From Cognatundibacterium griseum (GTDB lineage Bacteria; Pseudomonadota; Gammaproteobacteria; Burkholderiales; Burkholderiaceae_D): a stretch of DNA of 62,883 nucleotides. This document shows, one piece after another, positions 53,715-62,883 of this stretch. The first letter of the stretch is position 1. Each line of letters begins with the position of its first letter. Made by a program: the position numbers and the translations under genes. The notes beneath the pieces were generated by a model that did not search any database, was not told the DNA's origin, and was given only the letters and a program-made list of their open reading frames with translations. The stretch covers positions 1-62,883 of the forward strand of contig NZ_JACOGC010000009.1 of assembly GCF_014284195.1 (NCBI RefSeq). Reading direction: 5' to 3'.

Positions 53715-53767
53715 CAGTCGTTAGCAGGGCTCCGTTCCACTCATTACCAGTTAATGGATTCATCTTC

Positions 53768-54286
53768 ATGGCAAGTAAAAAATCTCCGAAACCCGTATCC
53801 CGTCCGTCCAGTTCCGGCAACAGTCTGATTCCCTGGCTGGGACTGGCAACCATCGTCATCCTGCTGGATCAGGTCAGTAAGATCACCATCACTAAATTGT
53901 TCGCTTATGGCGAGTCACTGGCCGTCACCGGATTTTTTAACCTGACGCTGGTATATAACAAAGGGGCCGCATTCAGTTTTCTGGCGGCCGAGTCCGGTTG
54001 GCAACGTTACCTGTTTACGACAATCGGCCTGATAGCGGCTGCTTACATCACGTTTCTGCTGAAACGTCATTCCTCGCAAAAACTGTTTTGCTGGGCGCTG
54101 TCGCTGATCATGGGCGGCGCACTGGGAAATGTGATTGACCGGCTGCTGTATGGTCACGTCATTGATTTCCTGGATTTCCATTATCAGGAGCTGTACCACT
54201 TCCCGGCCTTTAATATTGCCGACAGTGCCATCACCATTGGTGCAGCCCTGTTTATTCTGGATGAATTGCGCCGCGTCAGAAAATAA
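53768..54286 (+). CDS. lspA: Lipoprotein signal peptidase II
   Basis: A 172-residue membrane protease with four helices. The aspartates are in [13 protein letters not shown] and [22 protein letters not shown] precedes them. It cleaves prolipoproteins at the lipobox. It follows ileS by 101 bases. Confidence 0.95.
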   Translation: MASKKSPKPVSRPSSSGNSLIPWLGLATIVILLDQVSKITITKLFAYGESLAVTGFFNLTLVYNKGAAFSFLAAESGWQRYLFTTIGLIAAAYITFLLKRHSSQKLFCWALSLIMGGALGNVIDRLLYGHVIDFLDFHYQELYHFPAFNIADSAITIGAALFILDELRRVRK

Positions 54287-54298
54287 GGAGTACCGATT

Positions 54299-55510
54299 AT
54301 GGCTTTGCGACTGGCAGGAAAAAAAATCGTGCTCGGCATGACGGGCGGTATCGCCTGTTATAAAGTTGCCGAACTGGTGCGCTCGCTCGGGAAAGCGGGT
54401 GCTGACGTACACGTGGTGATGACCCAGGCAGCAACGCAATTTATCACTCCGGTGACCATGCAGGCGTTGTCGGGGAATACGGTATTTACCGATCAGTGGG
54501 ATGCCCGCATTGCCAACAACATGCCGCATATTGACCTGACACGCGACGCCGATGCGGTTGTGATTGCGCCCTGTAGTACCGATTTCATGTTCAAACTGGC
54601 GCACGGTGCCTGTGATGATCTGCTGTCGACGCTATGCATCGCACGGCCAGCGCACATTCCGCTGCTGGCAGCACCGGCGATGAATGTCGAGATGTGGCAA
54701 AACCCGGCAACGCAACGCAACGTCAGCCAGCTTCTGGCAGATGGTATCCTGCTGATGGGTCCGGCAGCCGGCGATCAGGCCTGCGGCGAGACGGGTATGG
54801 GACGCATGCTGGAGCCAGCTGAGCTTCTGACAGAAATCATCGCTGCATTCCAGCCCAAATCGATGGCTGGCAAACACGTCCTGCTGACCGCTGGCCCCAC
54901 ATTCGAGCCAATCGATCCGGTACGCGGCATCACCAATCTGTCTTCCGGCAAAATGGGATACGCGATTGCCGAAGCCGCCTGGGAAGCAGGTGCTCACGTC
55001 ACGCTGATCTCCGGCCCGACCGCGCTGTCCGCACCGTACGGTGTGCAGTGCCTCCATGTGCAGACGGCACAGCAGATGCATGACGCTGTCATGGAGGCAA
55101 TCGGGCTGCAACAGCAAGACGCCTTCATTGCAGTCGCAGCCGTGGCAGACTGGCGCGTCGCCAATGCCAGCTCTCAGAAGCTGAAGAAAAATTCCGGATC
55201 CGATATGCCGGAACTGAAATTCGCTCAAAATCCCGATATCCTCGCCAGTGTCGCAGCCCTGCCGGATGCACCGTATTGCATCGGTTTCGCAGCCGAATCA
55301 GAAAACCTGCTGGCCTATGGTGCGGCTAAACGCATCAGGAAAAATATCCCATTATTGGCCGGTAATATCGGACATCACACCTTCGGCCAGGACGATAATG
55401 AACTCATCTTATTCGATGCCAACGGCCATCGTCATTTGCCGCGTGCAGACAAGCAGACGCTGGCGACACAGCTGATTGCAGAGCTGGCGCAACGCCTGTC
55501 CCAACGCTGA
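54299..55510 (+). CDS. coaBC: Bifunctional phosphopantothenoylcysteine decarboxylase / synthetase
   Basis: A 403-residue enzyme of coenzyme A synthesis. The N-terminal CoaC flavoprotein domain has [20 protein letters not shown], the active-site histidine in [11 protein letters not shown] and the PAMNVEMW block. The CoaB domain (about 190-400) has [26 protein letters not shown] and AAVADWR. It starts 12 bases after lspA, with a GGAG site. Confidence 0.95.
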   Translation: MALRLAGKKIVLGMTGGIACYKVAELVRSLGKAGADVHVVMTQAATQFITPVTMQALSGNTVFTDQWDARIANNMPHIDLTRDADAVVIAPCSTDFMFKLAHGACDDLLSTLCIARPAHIPLLAAPAMNVEMWQNPATQRNVSQLLADGILLMGPAAGDQACGETGMGRMLEPAELLTEIIAAFQPKSMAGKHVLLTAGPTFEPIDPVRGITNLSSGKMGYAIAEAAWEAGAHVTLISGPTALSAPYGVQCLHVQTAQQMHDAVMEAIGLQQQDAFIAVAAVADWRVANASSQKLKKNSGSDMPELKFAQNPDILASVAALPDAPYCIGFAAESENLLAYGAAKRIRKNIPLLAGNIGHHTFGQDDNELILFDANGHRHLPRADKQTLATQLIAELAQRLSQR

Positions 55511-55552
55511 GGCACAACCTGATGCCTTCTCTTTTTTTACTTTGAACGATCT

Positions 55553-56002
55553 ATGAAAAACGTTGCACTGAAAATCCTCGACGCCCGCATGAAAGATCAG
55601 TTGCCGGCTTATGGCACGCCAGGCAGCGCCGGCCTTGACCTGCGCGCATGCATTGATGCCCCGCTCACGATTCAGCCCGGTGAAACGGTGCTGATTCCAA
55701 CCGGACTGGCAATCCATATCGCCGACCCCGCTTATGCCGCAATGATCCTGCCACGCAGCGGCATGGGACATAAACATGGGATCGTGCTTGGTAATCTGGT
55801 CGGTCTGATCGATTCGGATTATCAGGGGCAACTCATGGTATCGACCTGGAATCGCAGTCAGACCAGTTTTGTCCTGAATCCGATGGAGCGCCTGGCGCAA
55901 CTCGTCATTGTGCCAGTGTTGCAGGTCGGGTTTGATATCGTGGAAGAATTTGGAGACAGCGAACGCGGTGAAGGCGGCTTCGGCAGCACGGGCAAGCACT
56001 GA
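55553..56002 (+). CDS. dut: dUTP pyrophosphatase
   Basis: A 149-residue trimeric enzyme. All five motifs are seen: [52 protein letters not shown] and the C-terminal glycine-rich [12 protein letters not shown]. It removes pyrophosphate from dUTP. It follows coaBC by 42 bases. Confidence 0.96.
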   Translation: MKNVALKILDARMKDQLPAYGTPGSAGLDLRACIDAPLTIQPGETVLIPTGLAIHIADPAYAAMILPRSGMGHKHGIVLGNLVGLIDSDYQGQLMVSTWNRSQTSFVLNPMERLAQLVIVPVLQVGFDIVEEFGDSERGEGGFGSTGKH

Positions 56003-56064
56003 ACCCGGCAAAAATCCTGGCGCCAGCCTCCTCTGCCGGAAGCTGGCCCGCACCGCCTGCAGCA

Positions 56065-56808
56065 CTACAGTTGCAACCATTGCCCTTTGAATAAAATCGG
56101 ACCGGATGGCTTGTCCGGATTGCCGGAGCCACCCTTCGGTTCCAGCGAAATAGCCAGCAATGCCTGTTCGTGACTGATCATGTGCTCCGGCATCGGCAGG
56201 GTTGCGCTGCCCTGACTGGCAAGCAGCCCCAGTGACCGGACTTTTCCTTCTTTCGAGACAGACCATAATTCAAGACTCTGATCAGCGCGAATCTGCGGTG
56301 CATTCAGCATTCGCACCACCAGCTGCCGGCGGCTGCGGTCGCCGGTAATTAAGGCAATCGCCTGGGCTTTATCATCTTCCAGTGCCGCCACATACTGTGC
56401 AGGATTGCGTTCCGGGCGTTCGCTCTGTTTATTCAACATGACGGAAAACAGAATCACCGCGGCAGTCGTCGATACCAGTCCGAGGCCGCGCCAGAATGCG
56501 AGATCATTGCGTAATTCCCGCCAGAATTGCCAGCGTCCCGACGCAGGTTGAGTGGCTTGACGGGCGTCCCCGATACGTTGCCGGATTTGCTCCCATACCT
56601 GCGGCGAAGGATGGCTGAGCGGCGCGAGTTCCGCCATCGGCAACAAATGTGCCTCCCACTGACGGACAAGCTGACGCAGACTGGCATCCTGCCGCAACCA
56701 GTGCTCAAAACGGCTCCGGGCACCACCGCGCAAAGTGCCCAGCACGTATTCGGCAGCCAGTTTGTGCTGCAACCTGGAGTTATTCTGCAAGGTCTGAAGA
56801 TTCATCAT
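56065..56808 (-). CDS. Anti-sigma factor, RskA/ChrR-like
   Basis: A 247-residue protein. An N-terminal cytoplasmic anti-sigma domain (AAEYVLGTLRGGARSRFEHWL) is followed by one membrane helix (about 133-153, GLGLVSTTAAVILFSVMLN). A C-terminal periplasmic domain resembles the RskA/anti-sigma-K family (LELWSVSKEGKVRSLGLL). The start ATG overlaps the stop codon of the sigma gene (ATGATGA); a second ATG directly follows. It would hold the sigma factor at the membrane until a signal. Confidence 0.85.
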   Translation of the reverse strand: MMNLQTLQNNSRLQHKLAAEYVLGTLRGGARSRFEHWLRQDASLRQLVRQWEAHLLPMAELAPLSHPSPQVWEQIRQRIGDARQATQPASGRWQFWRELRNDLAFWRGLGLVSTTAAVILFSVMLNKQSERPERNPAQYVAALEDDKAQAIALITGDRSRRQLVVRMLNAPQIRADQSLELWSVSKEGKVRSLGLLASQGSATLPMPEHMISHEQALLAISLEPKGGSGNPDKPSGPILFKGQWLQL

Positions 56809-57398
56809 GCCTCCCGACGATTCAGACATAAGCGCAGCTTATCCAGACTGCGCCGTATCCAGGTTTTGACGGTACCAACCGGCAAGCGTAATTGCTGGGC
56901 GACCTCACTGTGAGACAGGTCATGGAAAAATGCCAGTGCCATGGCCTGCCGGTGCGCGTTTTCCAGACGCGCCATGCAAGAAGCCAGCGCATGCGCATCC
57001 TGACTCAATTCCAGATGCCGCGCTGGTGAAACCGTTTCACCTTCCATTGCTTGCAAAACATTCATATCAAAATCGTCGCCATCTATTTCCACGGTGTGAT
57101 CCAGCCGCCGTAACAAATCAAATGCCCGGTTGCGCACAATGGTCGTCATCCATGTCATCGGTGCCGCCAGACTGGACTGATAACTAGCCGCACTGTTCCA
57201 GATATTCACATAACTCTCCTGTAAAACTTCTTCAGCCAGCTCACGTTTATGCAATATACGTAAAGCGAAGCTAAACAGTTTCGACGATGTGCTCTGGTAC
57301 AGCGAATGAAATGCCCGGGCATCCTGCCTGGCAACAGCGGCCAGCCAGTCGTGCAATTGGCGGGTATCGGTGGTGGACTGAGTCAATGGCGTATCCAT
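56805..57398 (-). CDS. ECF RNA polymerase sigma factor
   Basis: A 197-residue sigma-70 family protein. Region 2 (SLYQSTSSKLFSFALRILHKRELAEEVLQESYVNIW) and region 4 (ALAFFHDLSHSEVAQQLRLPVGTVKTWIRRSLDKLR) are complete. It pairs with the anti-sigma factor directly downstream. In this type (SigK/RpoE-like) the genes beside it are often its targets. The ATG at 57398 is chosen over a TTG nine bases upstream. It is divergent from the DUF3034-globin-cupredoxin genes. Confidence 0.93.
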   Translation of the reverse strand: MDTPLTQSTTDTRQLHDWLAAVARQDARAFHSLYQSTSSKLFSFALRILHKRELAEEVLQESYVNIWNSAASYQSSLAAPMTWMTTIVRNRAFDLLRRLDHTVEIDGDDFDMNVLQAMEGETVSPARHLELSQDAHALASCMARLENAHRQAMALAFFHDLSHSEVAQQLRLPVGTVKTWIRRSLDKLRLCLNRREA

Positions 57399-57515
57399 CC
57401 CTGTCAATGTAAGTGTGTGAGGGATTGTAGCCGGATTTGACCGGGTTTTATCAAGCAGAACGGATTGTGAACAAAGTGTCTCATTTCGGATTTTTTACAG
57501 ATTCTGAAAAATAGT

Positions 57516-57542
57516 TGAATCCGTTTGCAGATGACATGCGTA
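57516..57542 (+). promoter_or_regulatory. Possible ECF-type promoter before the DUF3034 gene
   Basis: TGAATCC, a 16-base spacer and CGTA resemble ECF sigma promoters (GGAAC/TGAAC-N16-CGT). It lies about 80 bases upstream of the DUF3034 start. No matching copy is clear before the sigma gene itself. The assignment is tentative. Confidence 0.3.
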
Positions 57543-57620
57543 TCAGCCCACAGGCGATCGTTTTTTCTCTGCTGAAAAGAGAAAAAACTATTTTGACTCA
57601 ATGGAGACCAAGGAGAGGAT

Positions 57621-58520
57621 ATGCGATTAACAAGACAACTGGCCTATGCGGGCTTTTGTGCGACGATAGGCTGGCAAACTGCCGGTGCTCAGGAAATGAG
57701 CCGGCCGGACATGGGCAAACTGACGGCTACGGGCGGTGTCAGCAGCGTGGAAGGTACTGGTGGCGGCGGCATCACGCCGTGGGCGCTCATCAGCGGCTAT
57801 GGCAGCAGGGACAGTTATGGTGCCAATGCCCATTACACGCAATTGAGCACTCAGGACTACACCTTGAAATCCTACGGAATCGCTCTGGGCATAGCCGACC
57901 GGGTTGAATTATCGCTGGCAAATCAGGAGTTCACCGGAAGCCTGGCGCCACTGAACGCACTGAAAATCCGGCAGGATATTGTCGGGGTAAAAGTCAGGCT
58001 CACCGGCGATGCTGTCTATGATCAGGACAGCTGGATGCCACAAATCGCCGTCGGTGCACTCTATAAACGGAACAATGGTATCGGGGGGCTGGAGGGTCTC
58101 GGGGTCACCAATGTAAAACAGCTGGGCGCCAAAGATGATCATGGTATGGACTATTACCTTGCCGCCACCAAAATTCTGCTCGATCAAAGCCTATTGCTGA
58201 ACGGCACCGTCCGAATGACCAAGGCCAATCAAATGGGCTTGCTCGGCTTTGGCGGAGATAAAAAAGACAGCTACGAAGCCATGCTGGAAGGCTCGGTTGC
58301 CTATCTGATTAACCGCAAACTTGCTGCAGGCGTGGAATACCGGATGAAGCCGCGGAATCTGGGCGTTGATAACGAAAAGGATTACTACGACGCATTCATT
58401 GCCTGGTTTCCGTCAAAAAATCTTTCCATCACAGCGGCTTATGCAAGGCTCGGGGATATCACTGTTTTTAACCCGAAAAATCAGCGTGGCTGGTATTTAT
58501 CAGTACAAGCCGGATTCTGA
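57621..58520 (+). CDS. DUF3034 family protein, exported
   Basis: A 299-residue protein with a signal peptide (residues 1-24, LTRQLAYAGFCATIGWQTAGAQ). The mature part alternates hydrophobic and polar residues in beta-strand fashion and ends in an aromatic-rich last strand (RGWYLSVQAGF), so it is probably an outer-membrane barrel. It has the DUF3034 pattern (GKLTATGGVSSVEGTGGGGI). The substrate is unknown. It starts a run of three exported proteins divergent from an ECF sigma pair. A strong GGAGAG site precedes the ATG. Confidence 0.82.
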   Translation: MRLTRQLAYAGFCATIGWQTAGAQEMSRPDMGKLTATGGVSSVEGTGGGGITPWALISGYGSRDSYGANAHYTQLSTQDYTLKSYGIALGIADRVELSLANQEFTGSLAPLNALKIRQDIVGVKVRLTGDAVYDQDSWMPQIAVGALYKRNNGIGGLEGLGVTNVKQLGAKDDHGMDYYLAATKILLDQSLLLNGTVRMTKANQMGLLGFGGDKKDSYEAMLEGSVAYLINRKLAAGVEYRMKPRNLGVDNEKDYYDAFIAWFPSKNLSITAAYARLGDITVFNPKNQRGWYLSVQAGF

Positions 58521-58561
58521 AAGCCCGACAGTCTGTTCTCATTTTTTAAGGAAACCGTATC

Positions 58562-59008
58562 ATGAAAAAATTTAAGTATTCTGTAACCGCAATGGTGCTG
58601 GCATTCAGCGCTCTTGGTCTGATCACCAGTCACAGTCAGGCGCAGAGCATGTCCGATGCTGTATATCGGGGGCTTGGTGAAAAAACGGGTATCAGCCAGA
58701 TCGTCGCTGACTTTTTATCTGTCGTGACGAGTGATCAGCGCATCAGTGCCGCATTCGCAGAAACAGATATGGAAAGGCTTGCCCTGATGCTGACAGAACA
58801 ATTCTGTGAGCTGAGTGGCGGCCCGTGCAAATACAGCGGGAAAGACATGACATCCGCACACCAGTCGATGAAAATCAGCAATGCCCAGTTCAATGCGCTG
58901 GCAGAGGATTTGCAAATAGCAATGGAAAAACATCAGATCGCATCTTCCGTTCAAAACAAGCTGATTGCAAAACTGGCCCCCATGCAGCGGCATATCGTGA
59001 CCCGATAA
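58562..59008 (+). CDS. Exported group I truncated haemoglobin
   Basis: A 148-residue protein. The first 28 residues are a signal peptide ending in HSQAQ. The mature part has the truncated haemoglobin fold: YRGLGEKTGISQIVADFLSVV, the distal/pocket region, then the proximal histidine in MTSAHQSMKISNAQFNALAEDL. Most truncated globins are cytoplasmic, so an exported form is unusual. It may sense or consume O2, NO or reactive species in the periplasm. Its neighbours are the DUF3034 barrel and a cupredoxin-like protein. Confidence 0.88.
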   Translation: MKKFKYSVTAMVLAFSALGLITSHSQAQSMSDAVYRGLGEKTGISQIVADFLSVVTSDQRISAAFAETDMERLALMLTEQFCELSGGPCKYSGKDMTSAHQSMKISNAQFNALAEDLQIAMEKHQIASSVQNKLIAKLAPMQRHIVTR

Positions 59009-59085
59009 CTCTGCCCCCAAGTAATGATCCGGAAGCAATGCCCGGCATTGCTTCCGGTCGCTCCACATCAACGGATACCGACATC

Positions 59086-59739
59086 ATGCAGCCAAACTCA
59101 TTTTCATTCGCCAGACTGATCCTGATTGCTATCTTTATTTACAGCAGCATTGCGGATTCCCGGGCCGCCAGTCTGTACGTCAGCACACTGGATAAAAATG
59201 GCGCCCCAATGGCGGATGTCGTAGTCTACGCAACACCGCTTAACGGTGCTTTGCCGCCTGCCGCCAAAACACCGCCTGCCGTTATTCTCCAGCGCGACAT
59301 GCAGTTTTCCCCTTATGTCACCGCGATTCGGGCAGGGACACAAATTGAATTTCCCAACTACGACAAAATGGAACACCACGTTAAATCATTTTCCCCGGCC
59401 AAGGAATTTGAAATTAAAACATATGAGCGGGGGGTGACGCCGGCACCGATTCTGTTTGACCGGGCTGGACTCGTTGTTGTCTATTGCCTGCTCCATAACT
59501 GGATGCGTGCTTATGTGCTGGTGCTGGAAACCCCCTATTTTGTCAAATCCGATATCAATGGCCAATTACAGCTGGATCACCTGCCAGAGGGGCAATATAA
59601 AATCGAAGCATGGCATCCGAATCTGGGCAGCATCAAACCACCGCTCAGTCAGATAATCAGCATTCAAAACAATAACACTCCGGTCAGATTTCAATTTGAT
59701 TTCGTTCCGATTGCCCGAAAATCCAGAAATCCTGCTTAA
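59086..59739 (+). CDS. Exported cupredoxin-like protein (methylamine-utilisation type)
   Basis: A 217-residue protein with a signal peptide (residues 1-27, ARLILIAIFIYSSIADSRAA). The plastocyanin-like core has the putative copper ligands: histidine in KMEHHVKSFS, then Cys and His in VVYCLLHNWMRAYVLV with a nearby Met. A small beta domain follows (GQLQLDHLPEGQYKIEAWHP). Such proteins are annotated as methylamine-utilisation or MauL-like. It may shuttle electrons to the globin or protect against oxidative stress. The ATG at 59086 begins the signal peptide. Confidence 0.78.
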   Translation: MQPNSFSFARLILIAIFIYSSIADSRAASLYVSTLDKNGAPMADVVVYATPLNGALPPAAKTPPAVILQRDMQFSPYVTAIRAGTQIEFPNYDKMEHHVKSFSPAKEFEIKTYERGVTPAPILFDRAGLVVVYCLLHNWMRAYVLVLETPYFVKSDINGQLQLDHLPEGQYKIEAWHPNLGSIKPPLSQIISIQNNNTPVRFQFDFVPIARKSRNPA

Positions 59740-59815
59740 GAAATACAACTGCGGATCAACAACAAACAAAAGAAGAGATTGCCCCTTTCAGGCAAATCAT
59801 CTTGCAGGGTTTTGG

Positions 59816-60454
59816 TCAATGTTTGTGCGCGATCAATCCGATCAGGGCAGACATCCCTGCATGCTGTGTCCCTTCATCCAGCATCTTTTCATACGATGTC
59901 AGCTGATCAATGTGCATCGATGAAAAAGCATCGCGCAGCAGCTCCTCCGTATAAAGATGCGAAATATCAGGCGGACCACCGGTTTTATATTCTAGCTGCT
60001 TCGGTGTGTAACCCTGCAATATCAGGAGTCCGCCGGGCTTTAGTGTTTTTATGAAATTAGAAAACATCCGGGCACGCATAGCAGGATCGGCAAATTGAAT
60101 AAAAATGGCAACCACTGCATCGTAGTGCTCGTCTTCCCAATGCCAGGAGTCGCAATCAGATACTGCGAAATTCACTTCAACCTGCTGTTCAAAAGCCAGC
60201 TTTTTGGCTTTCTCCACGCCGACCGGAGATATATCAAACGCCGTGGTGATCAACCCTTGCTTTGCCAGCCAGACACTGTTGCGTCCCTCACCGTCAGCGA
60301 CAACCAGTACCCGCATTCCCGGGCGTAACAGCGGCAATGCACTGACCAGAAAATGATTCGGCTCCGTGCCAAAAATGTAGCCATCCCCGGAAAAACGGGT
60401 ATTCCATGTTTCCTGAGGATGTGCAAATCCTGCATGCTTATTCGTGCTATTCAT
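59816..60454 (-). CDS. Class I SAM-dependent methyltransferase (TehB/thiol type)
   Basis: A 212-residue protein. Motif I is RVLVVADGEGRNSVWLAKQG, then AFDISPVGVEKAKKLA, YDAVVAIFIQFADPAMR and GGLLILQGYTPKQLEYKTGGPPDIS. The pattern is like the TehB/tellurite and thiol methyltransferases. It starts 32 bases past the SQR gene on the same strand and is probably co-transcribed. A role in methylating sulfide or other small chalcogen compounds is an inference from its neighbour. Confidence 0.78.
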   Translation of the reverse strand: MNSTNKHAGFAHPQETWNTRFSGDGYIFGTEPNHFLVSALPLLRPGMRVLVVADGEGRNSVWLAKQGLITTAFDISPVGVEKAKKLAFEQQVEVNFAVSDCDSWHWEDEHYDAVVAIFIQFADPAMRARMFSNFIKTLKPGGLLILQGYTPKQLEYKTGGPPDISHLYTEELLRDAFSSMHIDQLTSYEKMLDEGTQHAGMSALIGLIAHKH

Positions 60455-60486
60455 CTTGATCGATTTGTTATCTCATGAGTGTTGGT

Positions 60487-61773
<1,287 letters not shown>

Positions 61774-62044
61774 TCAGGCGATTGGTTAGTACACGACAAT
61801 TTTCAATGCTGGTATTTATTTTCAGAACAGATACCATCTCTATAGTGCATTCGCGTTTTATTGATGACGCCACTATATTTCAAGTCATGAATATACATAT
61901 CAGCGCAACTATGCCAGCAAATAAATCCAAGTCAGATCACATAAACAGCAGCTATCAGTAACGCTTTTTTCTCAATATAATATATTCTTATTTGCTCATT
62001 TGCGCAAATTGATTTTTAAATAAATTAATCAGCTTTAATTTGTA

Positions 62045-62695
62045 ATGGACTTATTTGATGAGGACGATGCTGTCTCAATGAGGCAGGAAAAGCCTGAAGA
62101 AGGTGTGGTTTTACTGCGCCAGTTTGCTCGCGCGAATGGGACGGCCATGTTGCAGGATATTCATCAGATAACGGAGGGATCACCTTTTCGACATATGCTG
62201 ACACCCGGTGGATACACAATGTCAGTCAGTACCAGCAGTTGCGGCACGATTGGCTGGATTTCAGACAGGAAAGGCTACCGTTATTCGCCATATGATCCAG
62301 AAACTGGTGATAACTGGCCTGTTATGCCTTCATCCTGGTGTCTGCTTGCTCATCAAGCCGCGGATCTTGCAGGTTTTTTGGATTTTGTTCCAGACACCTG
62401 TTTAATTAATCGATATGCACCGGGCAATCAATTATCACTTCACCAAGATAAAGATGAGGAAGATTTTAATGCCCCAATTGTGTCGGTATCTTTGGGATTA
62501 CCTGCCATATTTTTACTCGGAGGAATGACCCGATCTTCCAGGGTACAGCGGCTACTCCTGACACATGGCGATGTACTCGTATTCGGAGGTCCCTCGCGCC
62601 TGCGCTATCATGGCATTGCACCAGTCCGCACTGGCCATCATCCGGCAACAGGCCCATATCGGATTAATCTCACATTCCGCCGCGCCCTTGGTTGA
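62045..62695 (+). CDS. alkB: Alkylated DNA repair dioxygenase AlkB
   Basis: A 216-residue Fe(II)/2-oxoglutarate dioxygenase. The iron ligands are in NQLSLHQDKDE (HxD) and YHGIAPV (His); the 2-oxoglutarate arginines are in RINLTFRRA at the end. GWISDRKGYRYS and CLINRYAPG are family features. It removes methyl groups from 1-methyladenine and 3-methylcytosine in DNA. It is divergent from the SQR gene and convergent with the 5S rRNA. Confidence 0.93.
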   Translation: MDLFDEDDAVSMRQEKPEEGVVLLRQFARANGTAMLQDIHQITEGSPFRHMLTPGGYTMSVSTSSCGTIGWISDRKGYRYSPYDPETGDNWPVMPSSWCLLAHQAADLAGFLDFVPDTCLINRYAPGNQLSLHQDKDEEDFNAPIVSVSLGLPAIFLLGGMTRSSRVQRLLLTHGDVLVFGGPSRLRYHGIAPVRTGHHPATGPYRINLTFRRALG

Positions 62696-62784
62696 CTCTG
62701 ACATCAGAAGCTTAAGACAGCACTCAGGCAGTGGCAAGCAGTGACTGTTCGCACGCTGACGTGACGTTATACATGCCACCCGCA

Positions 62785-62821
62785 AAAGCAAAACCCCCCG
62801 CTACACTGGGTAACGGGGGGT
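62785..62821 (-). terminator. Terminator of the rRNA operon
   Basis: The stem ACCCCCCG/CGGGGGGT (62793-62800 and 62814-62821) with a 13-base loop is followed on the minus strand by TTTTGCTTTTGC. It lies 12 bases past the 5S 3' end. Confidence 0.88.
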
Positions 62822-62833
62822 CGCAGATTACAA

Positions 62834-62883
62834 GCCTGACGATAACCTACTTTCACACTGGTTGCAGCACTATCATTGGCGCA
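62834..62883 (-). rRNA. 5S rRNA, 3' end, partial
   Basis: On the minus strand the sequence ends with GTGTGAAAGTAGGTTATCGTCAGGC, preceded by the loop region with ATGATAGTGC, the expected 3' half of bacterial 5S rRNA. It runs out of the window at the right edge; only about 50 of 115-120 bases are present. The operon is read leftward, as is the one at the left edge. Confidence 0.9.

Overview
The window reads as a chromosomal segment of a betaproteobacterium, most likely Burkholderiales/Oxalobacteraceae. The basis is family-level: the rRNA leader, the glnA-ntrBC layout, the ribF-ileS-lspA-coaBC-dut operon, DUF3079, DUF3034 and DUF4124 proteins, and moderate GC. I could not run a search, so the genus is open. 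Both ends lie in ribosomal RNA operons read on the minus strand: positions 1-288 are the promoter and leader of one operon, and 62834-62883 is the 3' end of a 5S rRNA from another. The piece is therefore the whole interval between two direct rrn copies.

Layout. 0.46-7.5 kb: a COG2509 flavoprotein, then the nitrogen cluster ntrC, ntrB, a DUF4124 protein and glnA (minus), with a sigma-54 promoter and an NtrC site upstream of glnA. 7.5-11.2 kb: a CHASE-PAS-PAS-GGDEF-EAL protein, a rhodanese, and tRNA-Ser(GGA) with its own promoter and terminator. 11.2-16.1 kb: a scrambled accessory stretch starting at the tRNA. It holds an integrase N-terminal fragment fused tail-to-tail with a broken gspF, then gspG, a decayed IS3-family element, two hairpin repeats, an N-terminally truncated RHS tip with a cysteine-rich C-terminus, a membrane protein that looks like its immunity partner, and a DUF4177 protein. 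16.2-19.2 kb: GST, two poorly known proteins and a Sel1 protein. 19.3-22.9 kb: a TonB-dependent receptor coupled to a Tat-type glycerophosphodiester phosphodiesterase, behind a possible Pho box.

23.1-38.5 kb is a large cobalamin region on the minus strand. dgkA-cobT-cobS-cobC come first. A clear cobalamin riboswitch follows and then btuB-btuC-btuD-cobO-cobB-cobU-cbiB-cobD-btuF-btuF2-cobQ, mostly with overlapping stop/start codons. Corrin-ring genes are absent from the window, so the set covers uptake, amidation, adenosylation and lower-ligand assembly.

38.8-50.7 kb is core metabolism: IclR regulator, signal peptidase I, gap, a GNAT enzyme, tkt, rsmE, DUF3079, a DUF885 hydrolase, a methyltransferase and a small cysteine-rich protein. 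49.7-56.0 kb is ribF-ileS-lspA-coaBC-dut. 56.0-59.7 kb holds an ECF sigma/anti-sigma pair divergent from a DUF3034 protein, an exported truncated haemoglobin and an exported cupredoxin-like protein. 59.8-62.7 kb holds a sulfide:quinone oxidoreductase with a downstream methyltransferase, and an AlkB-like dioxygenase. The least explained parts are the RHS tip/membrane-partner pair and the ECF-globin-cupredoxin locus.
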